Shown: piece by piece, positions 8,509 through 17,239 of the stretch | Layout: every line of letters begins with the position of its first letter | How positions within the stretch are numbered: the first letter of the stretch is position 1 | Source: Bryobacter aggregatus MPL3 | Lineage (GTDB): Bacteria > Acidobacteriota > Terriglobia > Bryobacterales > Bryobacteraceae | Assembly: GCF_000702445.1 (NCBI RefSeq) | Contig: NZ_JNIF01000004.1 | Span: forward strand, 1,178,001 to 1,242,000 | Reading direction: 5' to 3' | DNA length: 64,000 nt | Program-made: the position numbers and the translations under genes | Notes under the pieces: model-generated | Seen by the model: the letters and a program-made list of their open reading frames with translations, nothing else | The model's database searches: none | Told to the model about the DNA's origin: nothing

Positions 8509-9903
8509 TCAGTCCTTCGACGGCTTCTGTGCCCGCTTGCGCTGGACCCAGCCCGCCTTGTTCACTTGACGGCTGCGGCCCAGCGCAAGCGTGTCTCCCG
8601 GCACAGGATCGGTAATGACGCTTCCGGCGCCAATGTAGCTATCGGCCTCTAACTTGACCGGCGCAACGAGGGTAGAATTACTCCCCACAAAGACCCCATC
8701 CCCAATCTCCGTGGTGTGCTTATTGGCACCATCAAAATTGCAGGTGATCGTCCCGGCGCCAATGTTGACACCTGCACCCACCAGGCTGTCGCCCAGATAG
8801 GCCAGATGCATCGCCTTCGCCCCAGCGCCAAATCGCGTTTTCTTTAACTCCACAAAATTGCCGATCTGCGCCCCAGCTCCGACATGGTTCTCCAGCCGCA
8901 AACGGCTGAAGGGTCCGATCTGCGCACCAGTCTCCACGACAGAAGTACCGACAAAGCAGTACTCTCCGATCGTCACTCCATCGGCAATCACACTATCCCG
9001 AATCACCGTGCCGGCCCCAACCGTACAATCGGCACCGATCTTTGTCTTGCCGAGGATCTGTGTAAAGGCGGCGATCACGGAGTCCTGTCCGATCTCGACC
9101 TTCGCATCAATGGCTACCGTTTCTGGCTGAAAAATAGTAACGCCATCCAGCATCAATTGCTTCGTCTTGCGGGCACGCAGAATGCGATCCGCCTCCGCCA
9201 GTTCTAAGCGCTGATTGATCCCGAGGATCTCGCTCGCATCCTCCAGCACCAGCGCCTCGACACGCTTACCGGCCCGGCGGAGAATCTCAACGATGTCGGT
9301 GAGATAAATTTCGCCAGACGCGGGATTGGGCTCGATTTCTGCAATGTGCCGCCAGAGCAATTCGCTATCGATGCAATAGATACCGGAATTGATCTCGCGG
9401 ATCTGCAGCTGCTCTGGAGTCGCTGCCTTCTGTTCGACAATCGCCGCTACACTGCCGTCTTCTGCGCGCAGGATCCGCCCGTAGCCATGCGGGTCGTCGA
9501 GGACTGTGGTGATCAACGTCGCAGCCGCTCCGCTTCGTTGCTGGGCCGCTACCAGGCGCGCAATGGTCTGTGAGGTCAGCAAGGGGCAATCCCCATAAAG
9601 CAGAAGTGTCCAACCATTCTCTGGCGCCACACCACGGCACATCGCCACCGCGTGCCCGGTCCCCCGCTGCTCCGTCTGCATCACGAAATGACAACCCCGG
9701 GGAGCGAGTAACGCACGGACTTGTTCCGCCTGATGCCCGACAACCACCGTAATGCGATCCGCGGGCACAGTCGTTCCGGCAGCATCCAGAACGTGTTCCA
9801 CCAGAGCCTGGCCACCGGCTTCATGAAGTACCTTCGCCTTGCGGCTCTTCATCCGAGTCCCTAGCCCTGCCGCCAGCACGATGGCGCTCAATTCCGTTTG
9901 CAT
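8509..9903 (-). CDS. glmU: Bifunctional UDP-N-acetylglucosamine pyrophosphorylase/glucosamine-1-phosphate N-acetyltransferase
   Basis: GlmU makes UDP-GlcNAc for peptidoglycan and lipid A. From the ATG at 9903 it is 464 residues. The uridyltransferase domain begins AIVLAAGLGTRMKS and contains MQTEQRGTGHAV and LYGDCPLLT. The C-terminal half is a left-handed beta helix of hexapeptide repeats with the acetyltransferase motifs NFVELKKTRFG, HLAYLGDS and NIGAGTITCNFDG. Its start is one base after the YvcK-like gene's stop, a common arrangement linking cell-wall precursor supply and YvcK. Confidence 0.95.
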   Translation of the reverse strand: MQTELSAIVLAAGLGTRMKSRKAKVLHEAGGQALVEHVLDAAGTTVPADRITVVVGHQAEQVRALLAPRGCHFVMQTEQRGTGHAVAMCRGVAPENGWTLLLYGDCPLLTSQTIARLVAAQQRSGAAATLITTVLDDPHGYGRILRAEDGSVAAIVEQKAATPEQLQIREINSGIYCIDSELLWRHIAEIEPNPASGEIYLTDIVEILRRAGKRVEALVLEDASEILGINQRLELAEADRILRARKTKQLMLDGVTIFQPETVAIDAKVEIGQDSVIAAFTQILGKTKIGADCTVGAGTVIRDSVIADGVTIGEYCFVGTSVVETGAQIGPFSRLRLENHVGAGAQIGNFVELKKTRFGAGAKAMHLAYLGDSLVGAGVNIGAGTITCNFDGANKHTTEIGDGVFVGSNSTLVAPVKLEADSYIGAGSVITDPVPGDTLALGRSRQVNKAGWVQRKRAQKPSKD

Positions 9904-9904
9904 A

Positions 9905-10930
9905 TCATTTCCCTCGAAGATTGATCCGGCGCACACGCGCTTCAATTGCCAATTCCAATGCGACAGCCGCGATGGCGTCTGCATCATGCCGCACTTTCTC
10001 GCTGCGAGCCAACAACGAACGGCCCACCACCTGCACACCCATCTCTTCGATTCGCGGAGAATCCATCTCGACGGGGAAAACTTTCTCTGCCGCGTAGCGT
10101 CGCCGCTGCGCGCCGCTCAGAGGCCGCGTATTCAAGATGACCCGATCAACAGTCCCCTTCCCTCCATGGGAGAAAATCGCCTTCAGGTGATCTGACGCCG
10201 AGAACTGCATCGTCTCCCAAGGTTGCCACATCAGATTGGCAAAGTACGCCTTGGTCGCCTGCGCCCGGCGAATCGCCGAAGCAATGCCGTCCACTAAAAG
10301 ATTCGGAATCACGCTCGTATAGAGACTGCCAGGCCCCATCGTAATGAGATCCGCGGCGGCGATTGCCTCGATCGCATCACGTAAGGGTCTGACCTTATTC
10401 GGAATCAGTTCCAGGCGGCGAATCCGCTTGCGGCTCTTGCTGATCTTCGTCTCGCCCTCAATGACAGAGTTGTCCTCCATCGTGGCGCGCAAGCCCACAT
10501 TCTGATTGGTGGAGGGATAGATGCGTCCGTAGATCGCCAGCACTTCGCTCGACACCTTTACCGCACGCGGAAAGTCTCCGGTGACATGCGTCAGTGCCGT
10601 CAGAAAGAGATTGCCGAAGCTATGCCCTTTCAATCCCTTTCCCGAGGAAAAGCGGTATTGAAAAAGCTTGCCGAGCAGAGCTTCATCCTCACTCAAGGCG
10701 ACCATGCAATTGCGAATGTCCCCGGGAGGTAGAATATCGAACTCGCGCCGCAGGCGGCCGGAGGAGCCGCCATCATCCGTCACGGTTACGATCGCTGTGA
10801 TATCCACTTGACCGCGGCGTGCATATTCTTTCAGGCCGTGGAGCAAACCTGACAGCCCGGTCCCACCGCCCAGAGACACGATGCGCAGCGGACCCGCTAC
10901 ATCCTGATAACCAGGTGGCGGTGCGATCAT
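9905..10930 (-). CDS. yvcK: YvcK/CofD-like protein (gluconeogenesis factor family)
   Basis: The 341-residue protein matches the YvcK branch of the CofD-like family, which binds UDP-sugars and affects cell shape and carbon balance in Bacillus and mycobacteria; its enzymatic role is unsettled. Visible motifs are RIVSLGGGTGLSGLLHGLK, VTVTDDGGSSGRLRREF, LPPGDIRNCMVAL and ITMGPGSLYTSVIPNLLV. It lies between a TPR gene and glmU with almost no spacing, so it is cotranscribed with UDP-GlcNAc synthesis, matching known UDP-GlcNAc binding by YvcK. Confidence 0.9.
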   Translation of the reverse strand: MIAPPPGYQDVAGPLRIVSLGGGTGLSGLLHGLKEYARRGQVDITAIVTVTDDGGSSGRLRREFDILPPGDIRNCMVALSEDEALLGKLFQYRFSSGKGLKGHSFGNLFLTALTHVTGDFPRAVKVSSEVLAIYGRIYPSTNQNVGLRATMEDNSVIEGETKISKSRKRIRRLELIPNKVRPLRDAIEAIAAADLITMGPGSLYTSVIPNLLVDGIASAIRRAQATKAYFANLMWQPWETMQFSASDHLKAIFSHGGKGTVDRVILNTRPLSGAQRRRYAAEKVFPVEMDSPRIEEMGVQVVGRSLLARSEKVRHDADAIAAVALELAIEARVRRINLRGK

Positions 10931-10937
10931 CGCAAGT

Positions 10938-11477
10938 CTATTGCGAGTTCAGCAGCAATTCGCGAATCGGAGAATGCTGCATCAGTTCGGCGAAGTCTGG
11001 ATCGTTATGGGCTGCCACGCGATTCTTCGGAGCAATCTCGATGGCCCGTTTCAAGTGCGCTGCCGCTCCCGCAATATCGTGCCGCAGTCCCATCACCAAA
11101 GCCAGGGCATAGTGAACATAGTCGGCATCGTCGTGCTTGAGTGCTTTCTCAAAGCTCGCCTGCGCACCTTCCAGATCACGCTTGTTCATCTGGCTAATTC
11201 CGTAGTTATACAGATCCTCTGCAGTGTCCAGCTTCATCGTGTTTCTCGCCAGACGCTGTTGGCACATCAGCAGGTGTTGCTTGGCAGCATAACCGATTTC
11301 TTTCACCGGGCCTTCCAAGGCAGCCTCAAACTGCTGCTTCGCCTTGGCAAAGTCGCGCATATGAAACGACTGCATCGCCGCATCAAATGATTTCTGTTGA
11401 GCCGATGGCTCTTGCACGCTAGGCGCAGGACGAGTGGCAAACTTTGCCGGCCCCGCTTTGGTATTGCTCTTCTGCAT
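10938..11477 (-). CDS. TPR-repeat protein
   Basis: From the ATG at 11477 it encodes 179 residues. After a low-complexity basic N-terminus (about 30 residues), two to three TPR-like helix pairs are visible: FDAAMQSFHMRDFAKAKQQFEAAL, then LYNYGISQMNKRDLEGAQ followed by ASFEKALKH, then AAAHLKRAIEIAPKN. There is no signal peptide, so it is probably a cytoplasmic scaffold. It lies 7 bases upstream of the YvcK-like gene. The partner is unknown. Confidence 0.75.
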   Translation of the reverse strand: MQKSNTKAGPAKFATRPAPSVQEPSAQQKSFDAAMQSFHMRDFAKAKQQFEAALEGPVKEIGYAAKQHLLMCQQRLARNTMKLDTAEDLYNYGISQMNKRDLEGAQASFEKALKHDDADYVHYALALVMGLRHDIAGAAAHLKRAIEIAPKNRVAAHNDPDFAELMQHSPIRELLLNSQ

Positions 11478-11536
11478 CGAGTTCCTGTGATCCGTGTGTT
11501 CGTCCGCAACGAACCCACCGCCATATTGTAGCGCCC

Positions 11537-12328
11537 TCAACGGCTCTCGTTGTAAACGCTCACACCAGTAATCCGGCGGTAACCCAGATGCTGGTACAGA
11601 GCCATTGCCGCCTCACTTGATTCCAACACACTCATCGACAGGCCCGTCTCCTGTTTGGTCAGGTCTAAAACATAGCGAACTAAGCGTTGTCCGATTCCTT
11701 TACGCTGTACATCCGGCAGCACACTCACACCATAAATCCCTACCACACCCTGTGTTGCCAGCACGCAGGCCGTGCCGACCGCGCGAGTCCCGGAGTAAGC
11801 AACATAGCCCTGCAAAGGACCCTTCCAATAGTTGTCTGATTGATAGACATCGAGAAAGGTCGCCAGTGGTGTCCGGAAAGCCACCGACATGACATGGCAG
11901 AAGTCAAATCTCGCAGCCGGAGCCTGCACCGGCCGGATCTCAAGTTGTGGCAGGACGCGGCTGGGCGCCGTCAGTTCCTCCACCACCATCCCAGCCCCGC
12001 GCAGCACCGTCGTCAAACCATAGCGCTCCACCAGCCTTCCCACTCGCCCCAGCAACTGGTCCGGCACAAAATGCTCTACCAGCCACAGACTCCACCGCGC
12101 ATCCTGCCGGCGGAATAATGCATCGGCATAAGCGAGCTTAATTTTGAGCTCTTCTTCTGTGCGGACAGGAGTCTTCAGCAGAACAGAATTGAATACAGCG
12201 CCCGGCAAGCCGGAGTAAACACAAAGCAGTTCGTCTTCTTCCCAGATCGCCGCCCCTGGACGCGTTCCCGCAAAGGTCCGCATCATGTCGAACAGATTCG
12301 CCACCAGCAGTGCGCGCTCGCGTTCCAT
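11537..12328 (-). CDS. GNAT family N-acetyltransferase
   Basis: The C-terminal 130 residues form a GNAT fold: GTACVLATQGVVGIYGVSVLP followed by the acetyl-CoA loop QRKGIGQRLVRYVL, then SSEAAMALYQHLGYRRI. The N-terminal 120 residues resemble a degenerate acyltransferase half, as in two-domain GNAT proteins. The substrate cannot be told. The start codon shares a base with the priA stop (TGATG), so it is translationally coupled to priA. Confidence 0.85.
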   Translation of the reverse strand: MERERALLVANLFDMMRTFAGTRPGAAIWEEDELLCVYSGLPGAVFNSVLLKTPVRTEEELKIKLAYADALFRRQDARWSLWLVEHFVPDQLLGRVGRLVERYGLTTVLRGAGMVVEELTAPSRVLPQLEIRPVQAPAARFDFCHVMSVAFRTPLATFLDVYQSDNYWKGPLQGYVAYSGTRAVGTACVLATQGVVGIYGVSVLPDVQRKGIGQRLVRYVLDLTKQETGLSMSVLESSEAAMALYQHLGYRRITGVSVYNESR

Positions 12329-14742
12329 CAGAGAAGACTTTGCGGGTCCACATCAATCACCAATGCGGTGGCCGGCCAGTTGCGCTCTACCGCACAAGCC
12401 CGCACACGATCCAGCGCTTCCCCCAGCCGCTTGCGTTGCGCCGCCTTCAACAGCATCTGGTAGCGAAACTCCTTATTCACGCGCGGCACCGGAGCCTCTG
12501 CTGGTCCGAGAATCCGAATCCCTTCCTTGAAATCCTTGAGCACTTCGCCGATCTCTCCGCTCATCCGCAGCGCTTCCTCCTGCCGCTCACTGCGAATCAC
12601 CACATTCGCCAGCGAAGCAAAAGGCGGATAGCGCATCACCTTGCGAAACTGCAGTTCCTTCTCGTAGAACAACTCATAGTCCTGGATTGCGCTGAAGCGA
12701 ATCGCATAGTGCTCCGTGTTGATTGTCTGCAGGATTACAGTGCCGGGCAGGCCACCGCGCCCCGCGCGCCCCGCTGCCTGTGTCAACAATTGAAAGCTTC
12801 GTTCGGCGGCGCGAAAGTCCGGCATACCCAGACCGATATCGGCATTGACAATCCCGACCAATGTCACGTTCGGGATGTCATGACCCTTGGCGATCATTTG
12901 CGTGCCGACCAGAATATCGAAATTCCCTTCCCGAAATCCATGCAGGATGTGTTCGTAGTCGGCTTTGGAATTGATGGTGTCGCGATCCATGCGCGCGATG
13001 CGTGCCTTAGGAAAAGCCTCGCGCAATTCCTCTTCGATCCTCTCGCTCCCGCTGCCGATGAACTGGATATGCTCGCTATCGCACTTTGCGCAACACACAG
13101 GAACCTTCTCGGCATAACCACAGTAGTGGCAGAGCAAGCGGCGATCGCGCCGATGGAAAGTGAGCGTCACCGAACAGTTGATGCATTCCACCTTGTATCC
13201 GCAACTGCGGCAGGCGACAAAGTTCGAATACCCGCGCCGGTTCATCAGCAGCATGGCCTGCTCCCCGAAAGCCAGCTTTTCCCGCACCGCTTCCACCATG
13301 CGCCGCGAGAACAATGCATTCTTCTTGGTCTCGAGAAACTCCTGCCGCAGATCGATCACTTCCACCGCGGGCATCGGACGCTGCTCAATGCGCTCCGGCA
13401 GCAGCAGACGCACATATTTGCCGCGTTCTGAATTCTGCCGGGTCTCGAGCGACGGCGTCGCGCTACCCAACACAACGGTCGCCCCAATCTGCTGCGCCCG
13501 AACCACGGCCACATCGCGCCCGTGATAACGCGGATTCTCTTCCTGCTTGTAGCTGCCGTCGTGCTCTTCATCGACAATGATCAACCCCAGATCGGGCATC
13601 GGCGCAAAGATCGAGCTGCGCGTCCCCACCACCACTCGCGCCTCACCACGCCGGATCCTGCGCCAATACTCCGCACGCTCACTATCGCCAAACGCACTAT
13701 GCAGGATCGCCACCTGCTCGCCAAAACGCAAGGCGAACTGGCCCGCCACCTGCGGTGTCAACGCAATCTCTGGCACCATCAACAGCGCACTGCGTCCCAT
13801 CGCCAGCGCCGCCTCGATCGCACTCAGATAGACCTCTGTCTTGCCGCTGCCCGTCACCCCTTGCAACAGAAAAGCCTGATAGTCCTTCCGCTGGATCCCT
13901 GCCTCAATCGCCTGATAGGCGGCCTGCTGGCTCGCATTGAGAGCATGCCGCGGACGTTCGGCGGCACGGCGAATTGCTCCCACTCGCGGCGTCAGCTTCA
14001 CCAGCTGCCGCCGGGCCAGACTGCGTGCACTCTGGCTCGCGTTCTTCACAATATCCTCGAGTTCGTCGAGCGGATGCACGCCTGGATGCAGATGCAGATA
14101 AGCCAATAGCTCCCGCTCCCACTTCGGCAACTTCCCTTCCGGCGCACCCGCCAGCATCTCGACATTCAGCTTCGACGCATGTGCCCGCAAAGGATCTTTT
14201 TCCTGCGCCTCTTCCTCCATGCGCACATAGCCCTTCCGGAGAAACTCCCGGATCAGCGCCGGAGCCTCAGGCGACTTGCGCTTGAGCGCCTCCAGACTCA
14301 TCGGACGGCTCTCGAGCGCCTGCAACACAACGAGTGAAGCGTCCTCCTGATCCACAATACCCAGCAGACTCTGCTTCGCCATGTCCCGCCCCGTGTCCGT
14401 CAGACCATAGGCTTTGCTCCGGCGAATTTCCCCGCCAAGCGGCGCCATGATCCGGAACACCTCACCCACCGGAGCATAGTAGTAGCGGGCCACCCACAAG
14501 CCGAGAGAAATCAACTTGCTATCGAAAACCGGTTCCTGATCGAGCAGGCGTTCGATCGGCCGTACTTTGTAGTCCGGCTTCTCATCATGGATGCGCAGGA
14601 TGGTGCCGCTCAACTTGCGCTGCTGAAACGGCACCAGCACCCGGCAGCCCGGCTGCGCCACGTCGCGCGCCTCACCGCTCAGCGCATAGGTAAAAGGCTG
14701 ATCGAGTGGGACGGGCAGACAGACATCGCAGAAAAGGGCCAT
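12328..14742 (-). CDS. priA: Primosomal protein N' (replication restart helicase PriA)
   Basis: PriA reloads the replisome at stalled forks. The chosen ATG at 14742 gives 804 residues; a TTG two codons upstream is also possible. An N-terminal 3'-DNA-binding domain (CDVCLPVPLDQPFTYAL) is followed by a winged-helix-like region and a superfamily 2 helicase core: Walker A GVTGSGKTEVYL near residue 295, VPEIALTPQ, and DEEH near 391. Eight clustered cysteines (CRSCGYKVECINC, then CHYCG, CAKCDSEH) form the two zinc sites. It is flanked directly by xylB and the GNAT gene. Confidence 0.95.
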   Translation of the reverse strand: MALFCDVCLPVPLDQPFTYALSGEARDVAQPGCRVLVPFQQRKLSGTILRIHDEKPDYKVRPIERLLDQEPVFDSKLISLGLWVARYYYAPVGEVFRIMAPLGGEIRRSKAYGLTDTGRDMAKQSLLGIVDQEDASLVVLQALESRPMSLEALKRKSPEAPALIREFLRKGYVRMEEEAQEKDPLRAHASKLNVEMLAGAPEGKLPKWERELLAYLHLHPGVHPLDELEDIVKNASQSARSLARRQLVKLTPRVGAIRRAAERPRHALNASQQAAYQAIEAGIQRKDYQAFLLQGVTGSGKTEVYLSAIEAALAMGRSALLMVPEIALTPQVAGQFALRFGEQVAILHSAFGDSERAEYWRRIRRGEARVVVGTRSSIFAPMPDLGLIIVDEEHDGSYKQEENPRYHGRDVAVVRAQQIGATVVLGSATPSLETRQNSERGKYVRLLLPERIEQRPMPAVEVIDLRQEFLETKKNALFSRRMVEAVREKLAFGEQAMLLMNRRGYSNFVACRSCGYKVECINCSVTLTFHRRDRRLLCHYCGYAEKVPVCCAKCDSEHIQFIGSGSERIEEELREAFPKARIARMDRDTINSKADYEHILHGFREGNFDILVGTQMIAKGHDIPNVTLVGIVNADIGLGMPDFRAAERSFQLLTQAAGRAGRGGLPGTVILQTINTEHYAIRFSAIQDYELFYEKELQFRKVMRYPPFASLANVVIRSERQEEALRMSGEIGEVLKDFKEGIRILGPAEAPVPRVNKEFRYQMLLKAAQRKRLGEALDRVRACAVERNWPATALVIDVDPQSLL

Positions 14743-14748
14743 TGCCAA

Positions 14749-16233
14749 TTACAACAGGCGGAAAGTACTCTTCAGTGTCGGATAAAGGGTGCGATAGATT
14801 TCATGTGCTCTCGCGTAGGCCACGCCTTCGCGCGGACGGGGATCGGTTTGGGTCACTTCATTCGTACATGCCGCACAAGCTTCATGCACACTACTGAACC
14901 CGCCCGTACCCACCATGGCGAGCAGTCCGGCGCCATAAGCCGAACCTTCCTGCGAATCGAGTGTCGTCACCCGCCGTGCAAACACATCAGCCATCACTTG
15001 ACGCCAAAAGCTGCTTTGCGCGCCTCCGCCGGAAGCACGTACGCGGTTCACCTCGACACCAAGCTCCAAAATCACATCCAGGCAATCGCGTTGTGAGAAG
15101 GTGACCCCTTCGACAATGCTGCGCACCAGATCCCTGCGTTGGTGGCGGGCTGTCAGTCCCACCCATCCTCCGCGCGCCAGGGCATCCAGATGCGGCGTAC
15201 GTTCGCCCATCAGATAGGGCAGCCAGAAGAGTCCGCCACTCCCGAGTTCCGCCTCGGCCGCCTCCGCCATCAGCGCATCATAGCTTGTGCCCGGCGCCAG
15301 CGTATTCCGGAACCATTGCAGGCTCAGCCCGGCCCCCTGCGTCACACCCATGACATGCCATTTGCCGGGCACCGCATGGCAGAAGGTATGAACACGGCCG
15401 CCTGGATCATAGGCTGGTTGATCCATGTGTGCAAACACCACGCCCGAGGTTCCCAAGGTGCAACTCGCGATTCCCGATTCGACAATGCCATTGCCGACCG
15501 CGCTCGCGGCCTGATCGCCCGCACCCGTCACCATCGGCGTTCCAGCCAGCAACCCGGTGGCTTCCGCCGCCTCTGTCGTTACGCGTCCACAGACCTGCGC
15601 GCTTTCATAAATGGGCGGGAACCAACTGGAATCTAACCCTAATTCTTCGATCATCGGACGCGACCAACGGCGCTGCACCACATCGAAAAGACCGGTGCCG
15701 GAAGCGTCGGATACATCCTGCCCAACTTCACCGCTGAGCCGGAAGCGCACATAGTCCTTGGGCAACAAGACAGTGCGCAGACGCTCGAAAGATGCGGGTT
15801 CATGATCGCGCACCCAGAGCAGCTTCGGGAGCGTAAAACCCGTCACCGACGGATTCGCCGTAAACTGAACCACCCGCTCACGTCCCACCCGGGCATGGAT
15901 CGCATCCACTTGCGTCTGGCTCCGTTGGTCACACCAGATCAGGCTGGGCCGGATCACCTGGCCGTTTCCATCGAGCATCACCAGACCATGCATCTGGCCT
16001 GAAAATCCAATGCCCTGGATCGAGGAGCCATCGGCATTTGCTTCCTGGAGGACGGCCCGAATGGCGGCCTTCGCGGCACGCCACCAATCCTCCGGGTCCT
16101 GCTCGGCCCAGAGTGCCTTCTCCATCCGCATCTCGGCATGCGCCGCGGTACAGCCTGCGACAATCTTGCCCGTCTCATTGAGCAGCAACGCACGGGTGCC
16201 GCCGGTCCCTACATCGATACCAAGCCAGTACAT
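14749..16233 (-). CDS. xylB: Xylulokinase (FGGY family)
   Basis: The 494-residue FGGY kinase would phosphorylate D-xylulose to xylulose 5-phosphate. It starts YWLGIDVGTGGTRALL (phosphate loop), has the xylulokinase-type GFSGQMHGLVMLD and PSLIWCDQRSQ, then the C-terminal ATPase half with GAGDQAASAVGNGI and RASGGGAQSSFWRQVMADVF. No xylA or transporter is nearby; instead a ROK kinase lies upstream and priA downstream, so the substrate is inferred from motifs only. Another pentulose is possible. Confidence 0.88.
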   Translation of the reverse strand: MYWLGIDVGTGGTRALLLNETGKIVAGCTAAHAEMRMEKALWAEQDPEDWWRAAKAAIRAVLQEANADGSSIQGIGFSGQMHGLVMLDGNGQVIRPSLIWCDQRSQTQVDAIHARVGRERVVQFTANPSVTGFTLPKLLWVRDHEPASFERLRTVLLPKDYVRFRLSGEVGQDVSDASGTGLFDVVQRRWSRPMIEELGLDSSWFPPIYESAQVCGRVTTEAAEATGLLAGTPMVTGAGDQAASAVGNGIVESGIASCTLGTSGVVFAHMDQPAYDPGGRVHTFCHAVPGKWHVMGVTQGAGLSLQWFRNTLAPGTSYDALMAEAAEAELGSGGLFWLPYLMGERTPHLDALARGGWVGLTARHQRRDLVRSIVEGVTFSQRDCLDVILELGVEVNRVRASGGGAQSSFWRQVMADVFARRVTTLDSQEGSAYGAGLLAMVGTGGFSSVHEACAACTNEVTQTDPRPREGVAYARAHEIYRTLYPTLKSTFRLL

Positions 16234-16257
16234 AGATTTTTGACCTAGAGAATCCTA

Positions 16258-17190
16258 TCAGGCGCGGTAGTTCTGCGCTTGGAATGGCAGGTAGGCAGCC
16301 CCAAAAAGCCCAGCCTGATTGCCCAGCTTGGCCTTCTCAATCCTCGTCTTCGTATTGCGATAGGTGAAGCTACGGCGTTTCACTTCGTCGATCATGGCAG
16401 GAGCAAAGTAATCCCAGGCCGGCAGCGGCCCGCCGCTCAACAGAAACAGCGGGAAGTTGAAGGTATTGATCAGCATGGCCAGGGCAACGCCCAGAGCCTC
16501 CCCCATCGAGCGGAAGATCTGCTGCGCCTTCCAATCTCCGGCCGCCGCCAGCTTGAAAATCTCTTCCGCACTCGGGTTCGGGTGCGGGGTGACGCGCATC
16601 AGATCGGCCAGGCAACTGATCGCGGTCGCCGAGGCATGCTTTTCCAGACAACCAACATTCCCGCAACCACAGGGATTCCCATTCGGCACCACGGTGATGT
16701 GTCCCAGTTCACCGGCCATTCCTTCCCGCCCATGCATCACGCGATTGCCGTAGATGATCCCGCCACCGATGCCCGTGCCAAGCGTGAGCAGCACCAGATC
16801 GTCCACATCCTGGCCGGCGCCAATCCAGCTCTCCCCCAGCGCCGCCGAGTTCGCGTCATTCTCCAGAATCACCGGAGCGCCCAGACGGCGTTCGATGTCG
16901 TCACGCAGGGCAAAACCTTCAAGAAAAGCCAGGTTATTTGATCCAACGATGATGCCCTTATCAATCAGAATGAAACCGGGCACGCCGATTCCCACACCAG
17001 CAAAACGCCCCTCCGACTGCTTGGCGCGCAGTTTCTGGATCGAATCGACGATCTCCCCAATCACATAATCGCGCCCCTTATCCGGACTCGTCGCAACGTT
17101 CACCTGATCCAGAAGGTTGCCATCCTGATCCACAACAGCCGCTCGCAGATTCGTGCCGCCAAGGTCCACACCGATTGAATATTCAGTCAC
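16258..17190 (-). CDS. ROK family sugar kinase (probable glucokinase)
   Basis: The 310-residue protein starts with GTG and has the ROK features: DLGGTNLRAAVVD at the phosphate site, LENDANSAALGE with the catalytic Asp near residue 112, TLGTGIGGGII, and the zinc site GNPCGCGNVGCLEKHAS with His 164 upstream. These fit bacterial ROK glucokinase, although N-acetylmannosamine or fructose kinases cannot be excluded. It is the first gene of the run ROK-xylB-priA-GNAT and is divergent from the DUF885 gene, with 49 bases between start codons. Confidence 0.87.
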   Translation of the reverse strand: MTEYSIGVDLGGTNLRAAVVDQDGNLLDQVNVATSPDKGRDYVIGEIVDSIQKLRAKQSEGRFAGVGIGVPGFILIDKGIIVGSNNLAFLEGFALRDDIERRLGAPVILENDANSAALGESWIGAGQDVDDLVLLTLGTGIGGGIIYGNRVMHGREGMAGELGHITVVPNGNPCGCGNVGCLEKHASATAISCLADLMRVTPHPNPSAEEIFKLAAAGDWKAQQIFRSMGEALGVALAMLINTFNFPLFLLSGGPLPAWDYFAPAMIDEVKRRSFTYRNTKTRIEKAKLGNQAGLFGAAYLPFQAQNYRA

Positions 17191-17239
17191 GCTATCAGGC
17201 TATCAGGCAGGCATTCGAAGTGGGTGCCATTCTAGAAGG

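Noticed and set aside
12310-13431. Long plus-strand frame opposite priA
   Set aside because: Shadow of priA; composition is Arg/His-rich and has no known domain.
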